A stretch of 64,000 bases of DNA from Dioscorea cayenensis subsp. rotundata (lineage: Eukaryota > Streptophyta > Magnoliopsida > Dioscoreales > Dioscoreaceae): the NCBI RefSeq assembly GCF_009730915.1, contig NC_052479.1:30815610-30879609 (forward strand). The letters are read 5' to 3'. The notes beneath the pieces are model-generated. The model did no database searches. It was not told the origin of the DNA and worked only from the letters and a program-made list of their open reading frames with translations. Made by a program: the position numbers and the translations under genes. Below are positions 53,791-64,000 of the stretch, one piece after another. How positions within the stretch are numbered: the first letter of the stretch is position 1; every line of letters begins with the position of its first letter.

Positions 53791-54342
53791 GAATTTGATA
53801 CCAGATCATCATCTTCAAACTGTCTTCACATATGAATTGTAAATCTAATTCTCCAGAAATTTAGTAATCAAACTATCTATCAACCAAACAATAATCCATA
53901 CTCAAATTCTCAATTAAGCAATAGAATAAGAGATTAAACTTCATACAATCACCAAATGAAAATAACAAGCTCACAGAATTGTAGATCCATGGAAAATAAA
54001 CTGGAAAACCAGAAAATAATGGGAATCATTTCTCTCTCGCCGGATTGCCGGAGAAGATTGCTGGAGAAATCAGTCAGGCCTAGGAATTCTTTTTTTTTTT
54101 TTCCGCTTCTCTTCTTCACTTTTCTTCCTCTTTATATCCCTTTTTGCCTTGGAATAAGTTTTCGTAATCATATCTACATGAGTCCTAACATATCTTTATG
54201 CTTCAGGATCCTCTCTCGTGATTCTATCCCCATAAGTCATAAACAGAAGCACTTGTTGTGAAAAAATAAATATTTTTATCGTCCAAGTTGGAATAGCTCA
54301 AGAGCAGCAGAGTCTATTAATTGCATTTTCTATGGACATGTG

Positions 54343-54753
54343 TGATAGGATCAATTACATATATGTATTTAATAGAAACACTCAGACACTCAGCTGTATT
54401 AACTCTCCAATTGTATTAGAAGAAGAACTGATGATAATAGCAACTGGAAAAACTCTCATATTTCATTCATTGATAGACTGGGCATTTATACAAACATCTA
54501 ATGTGCATGCCAGTAAAGCATCACAATTAGCACAACCAGAACATCCACACACTTAGTACAAACATACATCAAAAACATAACAAAAGTAATACAGACATTC
54601 ATGTAAGACATATGCAGCAATAACAGAGCTTGTTACTGCATATTAGTCCAGCTTCACAGTTCTAACCACTAGGAGCTGCATTCGAGGTTCTCCAGGTTTT
54701 CCACAGTCACCTAGTATCTTCAGAGCCCTCTGATCAAACCTTAGACCTCAACA
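54343..54753 (-). repeat. Left LTR of the Copia element
   Basis: 411 bp, TGATAGG to CTCAACA; pairs with 61614-62022. The 3' LTR in element orientation, preceded by the polypurine tract AAGGGGAAGG on the minus strand. Confidence 0.93.
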
Positions 54754-57700
54754 CCTTCCCCTTGATCAGAGACATCTCCCATATGTAGCATGGTTCTCAG
54801 TGTCTCAAACTTAAGTCTGGGTAGTGCCTTAGTGAAAATGTCAGCGACTTGAACATCAGTCTTGCATTGCTTGACTTCAATTGCATCATCCTTTATAAGA
54901 TCACGGATAAAGTGAAACTTCGTATCAATATGTTCTGTCTGGCCATGAAGAATCGGATTTTTAGCAATAGCGATCGCAGATCGATTATCACAAACGATAA
55001 CACTTGGAGTGCTCTGTTTTCACCAAAGTCTTCCAGCAAGAGCCTCAACCATACAACTTCACATGCTGCTGCAGTCAGAGATATATACTCTGCTTCAGTA
55101 CTTGACAAGGCAGTGATAGCTTGCTTTTTAGAGCTCCAAGCAATGACTCCTGATTCAATGAGAACACCAATCCAGTGGTGCTTTTCCGGTCATCCTACGA
55201 TCCACTCCAGTCACTGTCAGAATAGCCGAGCAGCTTGAATTCTTCATTTCTTTTGTAATGAATCCCATAATTAATTGTCCCACTAATATAGCGCAGGATT
55301 CTCTTCACAGCTCCCAAATGATGCATACTAGGTGACTGCATAAAACTAGATGCTATAGAAACAACATAAGTTATATCAGGACGGGTGTGAGATAAATAGA
55401 GCAACCCCTCAACAATCCTCCGATATCTCAATGGATCTGTTTCACTAGAATTGTCAAGTAGATGGAGCTTCTCATTTGAGTTCATAGGTGTATCAATTGC
55501 ATTACAATTCATCATCCCTGTTCTGTGGAGGAGGTCAGCTGCATATCTCTGTTGTGAAACAAAGATTGACCCTTTCTTCTGTACTACCTCCAGACCAAGG
55601 AAATACCTCATTGGTCCAAGATCAGTCATTTCAAAAGTGTTCATCATTGATCTTCTGAATTCCTTCAATTTCTTCTCAGATGATCCCATATATAGTATAT
55701 CGTCAACATATAAGCATAACAAGATAACACAGCCATCTCCCTCCTTCTTACTGTAAATTGTGGGTTCATTCAAGCTGCGAACGAACCCCAATTGAATAAA
55801 ATGAGTGTTAATTCGACTGTACCAGGCTCTAGGCGCTTGACGGAGACTGTACAGAGCTTTGTGCAATTGATATACATAGTCTTCTTTGCCTCTGATAATA
55901 AAACCCTCTGGTTGCGAGACAAAAACCTCCTCAGTGAGCTCTCCATTAAGGAAGGCGGACTTAACATCGAGTTGATAAATAATCCACTCCTTCTGAGCAC
56001 CAATAGGTAGAAAAATCCTTACAGTTTCCATCCGTGCAACTGGAGAGAAAATTTCTCCGAAATCTATCCCTTCTTGCTGTGAGTATCCTTTGGCCACAAT
56101 GCGAGCTTTCTTCTTCAGTAATGTACCATCAGGCTTAAACTTTGATTTGAAAACCCATTTCAAACCAATTTCTTTCTTTCCTTCTGGCAGTGTGGTCAAG
56201 CTCCATGTTTGATTTCGGTTAATTGCTTCCATTTCTTCTTTCATAGCTGCGATCCATTCACTGCTCTTTGCGGCGTCTTCATAGAAGATAGGATCTCCAG
56301 CTGTAAGCGCAAAAGAACAAGAATTGTAAATATCGGTGAATTTTCGATACCTTGTCGGAGCACCACCATCTTCTCCGGCGACCATTTCTTCATTTGAAGA
56401 AGATGAATGATTAAGAAGATGATCATCTTGCCGTTCATAAATCTGATCAAACGGTGTGGATTGAACAAGATCATTGTTAACTTGAGTCACGCCTTTATCA
56501 CGTGCTGGCTCATAATTTGATGCATCCGAGTCACCTCGCTTCAGCCAATCCCATTTCTTTTCTTCGAAAAAGCGCACGTTCCTGCTGACGTGTACGCGCT
56601 TAGAATCTGGGTCCATGATTTTATAGGCTCTTGAATTCCAGCTGTAGCCAATAAACACTCCCGCCCGTGACCTGGAATCAAATTTAGTTCTCTGTTGTGA
56701 GTTAACGAGCATGTATGCGAGACATCCGAAGACCCTGAAATGCTCTACATTTGGTTTTTCTCCAGTCAGTGCTTCCAATGGCGTCGGAAGCTTCACGGCT
56801 GAAGTCGGTGAGAGATTGAGGACGTAGACGGTGGTAGCAATTGCTTCAGCCAAATATTCTGGTGGCATCTTCATCTGCTTTAACAGAGTGCGTGCTGTCT
56901 CCGTGACAGTCCAATTCTTGTGCTCGGCGACGCCATTCTGCTGCGGCGTCCGAGGAGCGGACAATTGACGGTGAATCCCAGCATTAATGCAGTATTCTTC
57001 AAACTCCTTAGACATGAACTCTCCCCCCACGGGCGGTTCGCAACACCTTAATTGGAAGAGAGACTTGTTTCTCCACTAACAACCTGAATTGCTTTAATTT
57101 ATGAAAGGTTTCCAGCTTCCTCTGTATAAAATAGACCCAGCTGTACCTTGAGTAGTCGTCAGTTAATAATAGAAAGTACACATTACCTCCTATGGACGGA
57201 GTTTTAATTGGTCCGACGAGATCTGCATGATCAAGTTCCAAGGGAACTACAGCTCTCCTTGCTGGACCTTTTGGAAATGCAGTCTGAGTTTGCTTCCCTT
57301 GTAAACAAGCTTCACATGGTTGGACATTTGTGATACTTGGTAAGCCCTCCACCAATTGTAAATTTGATAGTTGTTTTAATTTCTTTGGATTGATATGCCC
57401 GTATCTCTTATGCCAGAGATCAGACATGTCTCCATCTTGTGCCAGATAGGCAGAGAGAACATCATCTGCTTCTAGGGAAAGAGTCTGTGAGTTGTCATAC
57501 ACACTTGAGCCACTTTTGTCTTGGATTCGGCATCTTTGATGTAGCACACACCCTTAGTGAATTCAACATCGTATCCAGAATCCATCATTTGTCCAACGCT
57601 CAGCAAATTGTGAGCAAGATTTGGGACATATTGTACATTATTTAAAGTGGTAACCTTCCCTCTGCTTGAACAGAGAAATACACTCCCTGTTCCTTCAATT

Positions 57701-58113
57701 TTGAGAGCTTTTCCATCTCCGACTGTGATTGATAGACTTGGAGTAGCTTCAATGTGCTGAAATAAATTCTTTTCACCTGACATGTGATGAGGACAACCGC
57801 TGTCAATAAGCCAGGTACCACCTGTCTTCTTTGATTCTTCATCAATTGCCATAAATGCAACTTCTTCTTCTTCCTTTCCTTTTTTCTTTCTCTTCCTTTA
57901 CAACATTGGCTTCTTTATTCCTATACCAACATTGAGATTTAACATGACCGAACTTCTTACAAATGAAACATTGCACATTCTTGTAGTGTTTGCTGGGCTC
58001 TCCTCCTCGATTTGGCTCCATACGGCCAGCTTCAAAGCTTCTGTCGCGCCCACGTCCCCTTCCTCTGGAGAAGGAACGACCTCGTCCTCTTCCACCTATG
58101 TTGGGACCATCGA

Positions 58114-60917
58114 TGTCACACCCACTCCTTCCACCGAGGTAAATGTGGCACCCATCAGTTAAAAATCCTTTTAACTGGAAACTGACGCCTCTCAAAAACC
58201 AAATCAAACTTACAAATCACAATTTACAACTTTACACCAACTACAGGTTCAAATACATAAATACCATGAATACAATAACTCAAATTTGCGGGTACGACCG
58301 CTACAAGATCACAACAACAATAAATAAAAAGAAAGGAAGAAGGACCCACTGCAATCCTGGACTCAACCTGACTAGCTCTATACTCGATCAGGCAATCTAG
58401 GGTCCTGCTCCTGCAGCTACAGCACATTCAGTTGGTCGGTAGTGGCTTAATAATTTCAAATACTTAAATACAGTATATATCAAGTATATAAGTACCAACT
58501 CGCTCAAATAATTTTTCCAACTTTTCCAAAAATACCGTAATTCTAGCAAAAATACAATCTTAAAGAACTCTTGAAATATAAACTCAACATAAATCAACAT
58601 CAATTTGATTTTCTCAGAAAACACAAATTTTGTGAGAGTCTGGTCTCATCACAATTCAAAAAAATATAACATAAATCTCAAATTCAAAAATAAAAGCAAT
58701 ACCCAACACTCACCCAAAGATAACATGGTCTCAGAAAACTCTCTAAACCCTCGCCGTGGCAGCGGCTAGGTTCGAGCCGTCAAGGAACTCATGTCCCTAA
58801 TCGTTGACCCATCGGTTCACCGGTCGCTGACCCCCGGCCACCCGATGAATATCCAGCAGTGGGCTCTACGCCTCCCACCCCGAACCGGCCCTCGTAGAAA
58901 TCAACACCCTGGGTCCACCACGCCACCTCTAAAGGTCGGGCCCGTAGGGGACCCACTCATCGCAGATAGTCGGGCCTCAGCCCGTCACCATCAAAACCAT
59001 CAAGTAAATACAGTAATAATACCATCGATATAAATCATATCACGGGATCATTTTCCGGGACAAGTATTCACATCACTGAAATAAACATTATTTTCCACGA
59101 GCCCAATGCCAAAAAGTATAACAATGCATAATACCAAGAAAGATCCATGATACCATTCCTATACCGAGAATGAAAACCAATTCCACAAATATTGTCGGTA
59201 AAAAAACATTTTAATACGCGCATACGATTTCCCAAATCATTCCAAATCAAAAGCAAAGATATGTACCCATCCAAAAAAATAAATACATGAATTGAATAAT
59301 TAAATCACGTATACATGTATTTCTACTATTCACAAATATGTATAATTATACAAAAACCCGATGTATCAATACTGGGTTATCATGGCACATCGTAGGGAAA
59401 AATAAATATAAGTATATTTCTGACTTTTATACGCAATTAAACATGATAAAATGAAATACTTAAACATTTATTCCCAAAATACTAGCCATTAAACAATTAT
59501 TTCAAAATAATAATAATAATTTATTTATTTAAAATAATAGCCACTACCAACTCACCTGGTGTCCTTGGGTTCCTTGCTAGACCTGGAACTCCCTCCCAAG
59601 ACTGAACAACACCTGATAGAATAATATAATAAAAATAAATAACATATTTAAACTCAAAAGAAAATACAAAAAAATAATAATCAACTCTCTATTGGGCCCA
59701 CTCACTCCAATCGGTTAAAATCCGACCTTGCATAATCCAACTGGCTTTCAATTGCACTTAAACCAACTCAATTTAGACTAAACACAGTTAAACCAATCTG
59801 AACCAATCTCAATTCCATTGAACCAAGCTCAATTGCACTGAACCAAGCTTAATCAAACTGAACCAGCTTGAACCAACTCAATTCTTATTCAAAATCCTTT
59901 GAACCAACTTGGTTCAGTCCAAAACCCTTAACCCAAACCAACTGAACCAAACCCAAACCATCTCAACTTGATTTGATCAAGCCCAACTCAACCAAATTGA
60001 TTCAACTCAATCAATTCAATCCAACTTGGTTAGATCCAACCAATTCAACTTGGCTAACTCAACCCATTTCAATCTAACCATTATCATTAACCTCCTAATC
60101 ATCATAATCAATTTAATTAACCAAACAAAACCCTAATCTCGATGCTACAAGAATTCCTAAGAACTCATCTCCATTTCAAATGAATTTCCATCACAAATAC
60201 TAGGTTTTCAACACAAAAAAATAATTTCACAACAACACCCTCATCAACTCCATCATGATTTCCTCAAAACAAATTCATTATTTCCTCCAAAATCACCCAA
60301 AATATATACATGCATACATACATGAAAATACAACACCAAGAAATCCTTACCAAGCAAACAAACACTCCTGAACTTTCTCCCAAGATTCTCCAAGCTCCAA
60401 ACTCCTTCAAGCTCTCCCATTTTCCTTTTTCAATTTCATTTTTATTTTATTTTTTTCTCACTTGCCATCAGAAGCATAGGAAGGATGAAGAGAAGAAGAT
60501 GAACAAATTCTAGATTTTTCTCCAATCTTATGATTCAGCCGAAATTTACATTTAGTCCCTCAAAATATAATTTCTTACAAAACAGTTCCTGAAAAACTCA
60601 CAAATGGTCCTTGAATTATGAAATATTATTCTCAAAAGGTCCTTTCAAATTACCCAACGGTCCCTGGATTATAACACAACATTTTAAAAAGATCCCTTCC
60701 ATCTTACCTTTCAGTCCTCGGATTCCATAAACATTTCATGTCCATCCTTTTCATTTATTCTTTAACCCAAAATCTTTTAAAAACTTTTACATTTAAGTCC
60801 TTGTTCTTTCCACTCGGGTTTCTCACCAAAATTACTCTGTACAAAAATCTTACTGCAACTGTAGTAATACCCTAAATATATTTTTCCATTAATTATCCAA
60901 AGGTTCAGGGTATTACA
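58114..60917 (-). mobile_element. Solo LTR of a second Gypsy family, inside Copia gag (fossil)
   Basis: A 2,804-bp unit from TGTCACACCC to ATTACA with 5-bp target duplications ATCGA (58109-58113 and 60918-60922). It splits the Copia gag region. Termini resemble the 34638 Gypsy LTR but the body differs, so it is another family. No coding domain is visible. It contains a CCAATTCAACTTGG-like simple region near 59700-60060 with many AACCAA/CTCAA words. Strand is inferred from its termini. It must be younger than the Copia insertion. Confidence 0.88.
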
Positions 60918-61600
60918 ATCGAAGTGGTGCACAGAGCCACGACCAGCATGCAATGCCTTTTCTCCTTCAAGGTGAGTACCCTCTATATTGAGTATGGCTT
61001 CATAGTTCTTTAGTGAGCCACTTAGTTGCTCAATAGTAAGAGAGTTCAGATCCTTAGCTTCAATAATTGAGTGAACTGCTTGTGAAAATCTGGGGGTTAA
61101 GCTTCTGAGTATTTTAGAGACCACTGCCTTTTGAGGAAGATCTTGCTTCAGCACTCTAATTTGATACACAATATCCAAAACCCTACTTACAAAGTCTTGG
61201 ATACTTTCTCCTTGCTTCATCTTAACGGCATCAAATTCTCTTTGAAGTGCATGAAGTTGTATGTTGGAATTGTCTGAGTCTCCTTGAAATTCTATTTTTA
61301 TAATGTCCCATGCCTCCTTTGTTGTCTTTGCTTCAGAGATCCTCACCAGAATTCTAGCATCAAGGGCAAGCTGGATCAAATACATGGCCTTGGCATCCTT
61401 CTTAAGACTTTCATTAATTCTGGTTGCATCTCCTTCTTCACTGAAGCCTTTTTCTACTAGCTTCCATAGATCTTTTGATCTGAACATAGTCTTCATCATC
61501 AATGCCCAAAGATTATAATTTTCACCTTTGAAATAAGGTACATCAGTGTCCTTTGCTGAAGAGGAGGAAGACATTCTCAACTAAGAATTTCAATAAGCTA

Positions 61601-61612
61601 TCTCTGATACCA
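61601..61612 (-). other. Copia primer-binding site
   Basis: TGGTATCAGAGA on the minus strand, one base inside the 5' LTR, complementary to initiator tRNA-Met. Confidence 0.88.
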
Positions 61613-61613
61613 C

Positions 61614-62022
61614 TGATAGGATCAAGTACATATATGTATTTAATAGAAACACTCAGACACTCAGCTGTATTAACTCTCCAATTGTATTAGAATAAGAACT
61701 GATGATAATAGCAAGTGGAAAAACTCTCATATTTCATTCAATGATAGACTAGGCATTTATACAAACATCTAATGTGCATGCCAGTAAAGCATCACAATTA
61801 GCACAACCAGAACATCCACACACTTAGTACAAACATACATCAAAAAATAACAAAAGTAATACAACATTCATATAAGACATATGCAACAATAATAGAGCTT
61901 GTTACTGCATATTAGTCCAGCTTCACAGTTCTAACCACTAGGAGCTGCATTCGAGGTTCTCCAGGTTTTCCACAGTCGCCTAGTATCTTCAGAGCCCTCT
62001 GATCAAACCTTAGACCTCAACA
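61614..62022 (-). repeat. Right LTR of the Copia element
   Basis: 409 bp, about 97 percent identical to 54343-54753. The 5' LTR in element orientation. Confidence 0.93.
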
Positions 62023-62380
62023 ATGTGCTCTCATATTTTATCTTTGCATCTATATGTATTTATAGTTACATTGGGAATAAAGCAATCGGGAATAAAATGA
62101 AAGTATCTTTGAGAGGCACCAGAAAAGCCTTATGAAAAAACTCAATAAAGTCTCATTCAAATCCTAACAACATTGAAAACTTGGAACATATATGGAGAAA
62201 AAAAAAAACTGTATTTTGAATGGAAATTCAGATGGTGCTTTATGTCCTAAGACACATTTTTGAGTAGAATAACACTACTTAGGTGGTTTTATACAATCAT
62301 AAGAAAGAATGAATGAAAAGCAGGGAAGAATCAGTTAGTTCCCTTGAGCGAGTGATTTCTTGTAAATAGCCAATGATATC

Positions 62381-63937
62381 TTAGTTGTCCTTGGACAAGG
62401 AGAATTGATCCTCAATGATGTCTTTTGAGGACATCATCTCCCCCTCACTGCTTGCATAGGAAGAGGAGTCAGGCTCACCATCACCATCACCCTCACTCTC
62501 ATTTTCATCATCTCCTTTCATCACCTTCAGCTCCTCAATCTTCTCCACTGCTTGCTTCAATTCCCACCTCTTCTCCTCATCCCTCTCACAACAACATAGT
62601 CCTATATGCAATAACTTTAGCATATCCTGCTCGCAATTCTTTGTTCCTTTCATCTCCTTATCAAAAACCTCCTTTGAAGACTCTTCTTTCATTACCTTAT
62701 TCACCCAGCTTGCTAAATCATCTCCAGCTTTCCCAGTTCCCAGAGAGTTGGCAGGAAAGTTTCCAGTTAGTATCTCTAAGATCAAAATGCCAAAGCTCCA
62801 AACATCACCCTTCTTGGATGTCTTGCCATGCTGTGTAAATTCTGGAGATTTGTAGGCCATCATTACCTGTGTGGCATGAGTCTTGTTCACTACTGGAACC
62901 AGTGCATAGTCTGTGAGCAGTGGCTCAAAGGAGTCATCAAGGAGCACATTAGAGGATTTCAAGTGACCATGAGGTAGCGCTAACATTGGGAGACCATCAT
63001 AGAGATAAGTGAGTCCTCTGCCAACTCCCTTGATGATCTTCAACCTAGTGGACCAGTCCAACGATGGTTGATTTGAACCATGGGTACCTGCCATGCATGC
63101 AAATTAATTAGATTCATGATGAAATAACGTACTAGCTTAATTAATAGGTACCTTCCATGCATGCAAATTAATTAGATTCATCATCATCATCATCATGCAT
63201 CTCCATGAAATAACGTACACATGACTATATATATAACTACTTAATTTAGCTTAATTAATGATTACCATGAAGTAGATGAGCTAAGCTTCCATTGTGGTAG
63301 TACTGAGTCACCAAAAGCTTCTCTTCCTTCCTGTAGTAGTAGGCCTGCAGAGGCAGCAGATTGGGGTGAGATAACCTCCCAAGCCTCCTCATGTGTTCTT
63401 GGAAGTCTTCTCTTCCCACTCTGTTCATCTCTTTGAATCTCTTGACCACTACTGCATGGCCACTCACAAGTACTGCCTTGTAGGAGGCTCCAAAATTCCC
63501 ACTTCCGAGCACTTCAGCTGAAGCCTTGAGCAGATCCTGGAGCTCAAACCTCACACCACCTTCCTTAACAAACACAAGTTTTCCATGCTCCACCTCCTTT
63601 GGAGCTTTCATAGCTACAGATTTTGGTTCAGAAAATCCCTGCTCAAGCTTGTCCGCATGGTATTGGTGGGGGTGGGGCTCATGAATCTTACTGGATTGGT
63701 TCTTCCCCATGTGTATTTCTGCAACAGTCCTTTTTCGGCGGCGCCTAATGCATGCAATGGCTATGAGTATGATCACAAGAGATAGGCCAATGATGGCCAC
63801 TAGAGCTGGAGCTGACAATTTATTGGAATTGGATGAATTGGGCAGCAGCTGCTGCTGGCTAGAGGCTGTTGAATCTGTTGATGATACAATATCAGGGCAT
63901 GACACTTGGAGCGGTGCGCCACATAAATCCTTGTTTC
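62381..63937 (-). CDS. Pollen receptor-like kinase (LRR III), 3' part, pseudokinase-like
   Basis: Two exons, 63937-63266 and 63087-62381, join in phase; the LRR-coding 5' exon lies off the right edge. The visible protein starts in NKDLCGAPL, the cap after the LRRs, then has a transmembrane helix (ALVAIIGLSLVIILIAIACI) followed by RRRRK, a juxtamembrane part and a kinase domain: VLGSGNFGASYKA, the lysine in AVVVKRF, HGHLKSSNVLL in place of HRDLKxxN, TDYALVPV in place of DFG, and GDVWSFGILILEILTG. These losses of catalytic residues are usual in PRK-type receptors, which bind ROP-GEFs and signal in pollen tube growth at the plasma membrane. The C-tail is acidic (ENESEGDGDGEPD). Partial only because of the window edge. 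Confidence 0.92.
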
Positions 63938-64000
63938 CTGCCCATAATTAATTAATTAATTAATTAATTAAAGTTGTTCAAATTAATATATATATATATA

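Larger units (their letters stand above)
54343..62022 (-). mobile_element. Ty1/Copia element, complete in structure, carrying a solo LTR (fossil)
   Basis: LTRs at 54343-54753 (411 bp) and 61614-62022 (409 bp), TGATAGG to CTCAACA, with target duplications ATGTG (54338-54342 and 62023-62027). Minus-strand parts in order: LTR, tRNA-Met primer site (61612-61601), Gag (from about 61580), zinc knuckle (CFICKKFGHVKSQCW, about 58.0 kb), protease (DSGCPHHMSG, about 57.8 kb), integrase (about 57.5-56.7 kb), reverse transcriptase with YVDD (about 56.2-55.6 kb), RNase H (to about 54.9 kb), polypurine tract, LTR. It has a Tork/Tnt1-like layout. Gag is interrupted by the solo LTR at 58114-60917, and the remainder has a few breaks. 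The LTRs differ at about 11 of 410 positions, roughly one million years at commonly used plant rates. Confidence 0.93.
53791..62169 (-). mobile_element. Old Copia-type LTR remnant, split by a younger Copia (fossil)
   Basis: Read on the minus strand, an LTR-like sequence starts TGTTAGGAT at about 62169, has a TATAAATACA box near 62070, is interrupted by the Copia at 54343-62022, resumes at 54342 and ends at about 53804 next to TGGTATCAAATTC (53803-53791), a primer site of initiator tRNA-Met type. Only this LTR (about 690 bp without the insert) and perhaps a short leader remain; the other LTR was not found. Broken, and older than the insertion it carries. Family beyond Copia-like is not certain. 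Confidence 0.5.

Overview
This is a stretch of nuclear DNA from a flowering plant. It shows spliced genes with GT-AG introns, many (AT)n microsatellites, A+T-rich spacers, plant-only gene families (SAUR, Mgamma-type MADS, CYP73A, pollen receptor kinase) and plant-type LTR elements primed by initiator tRNA-Met. A monocot, perhaps a non-grass monocot such as a yam, fits the gene set, but that is a low-confidence guess.

Layout, left to right. 1-2775: 3' half of a decayed L1-type LINE. 5570-6037: a SAUR auxin-response gene, followed by a spacer with SINE-like copies. 8983-11040: a three-exon gene for a small acidic protein of unknown function, with four TTAGGG units in its leader. 14882-11877 (minus): PECT1, the CTP:phosphoethanolamine cytidylyltransferase, whose usual last exon I cannot find. 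18433-17519 (minus): a single-exon type I MADS gene followed by a tandem hairpin repeat. 26414-19726 (minus): the complete 14-exon gene for the 26S proteasome subunit RPN2. 27360-31290: LINE remains split by a solo Gypsy LTR. 33494-31666 (minus): a class II cinnamate 4-hydroxylase with AC/MYB elements upstream. 45804-34307 (minus): a conserved five-exon host gene of unknown function, interrupted inside a coding exon by a 10.2-kb Gypsy chromovirus with matching LTRs and a CATAT target duplication. 46143-46362: a SINE with 13-bp target duplications. 51105-47280 (minus): a USP-coiled-coil-kinase gene (RLCK IX type, no U-box) with a second first-exon-like copy in its first intron. 52964-51493 (minus): a nucleoredoxin. 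53791-62169: a three-level nest (old Copia LTR, younger complete Copia, solo Gypsy LTR). 63937-62381 (minus): the kinase half of a pollen receptor-like kinase that runs off the right edge.

The genes do not form one pathway. They are ordinary neighbours in lipid synthesis, protein turnover, phenylpropanoid synthesis, redox and signalling. Between 27 and 62 kb the window is dominated by LTR-element insertions, all on the minus strand, and one of these has disrupted a host gene. I found no previously undescribed multi-gene system. The best leads are the exon-disrupting Gypsy insertion, the duplicated USP first exon, the hairpin repeat beside the MADS gene, the missing PECT1 last exon and the nucleoredoxin with a degenerate first active site. 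I saw no tRNA or rRNA gene and no CRISPR array.
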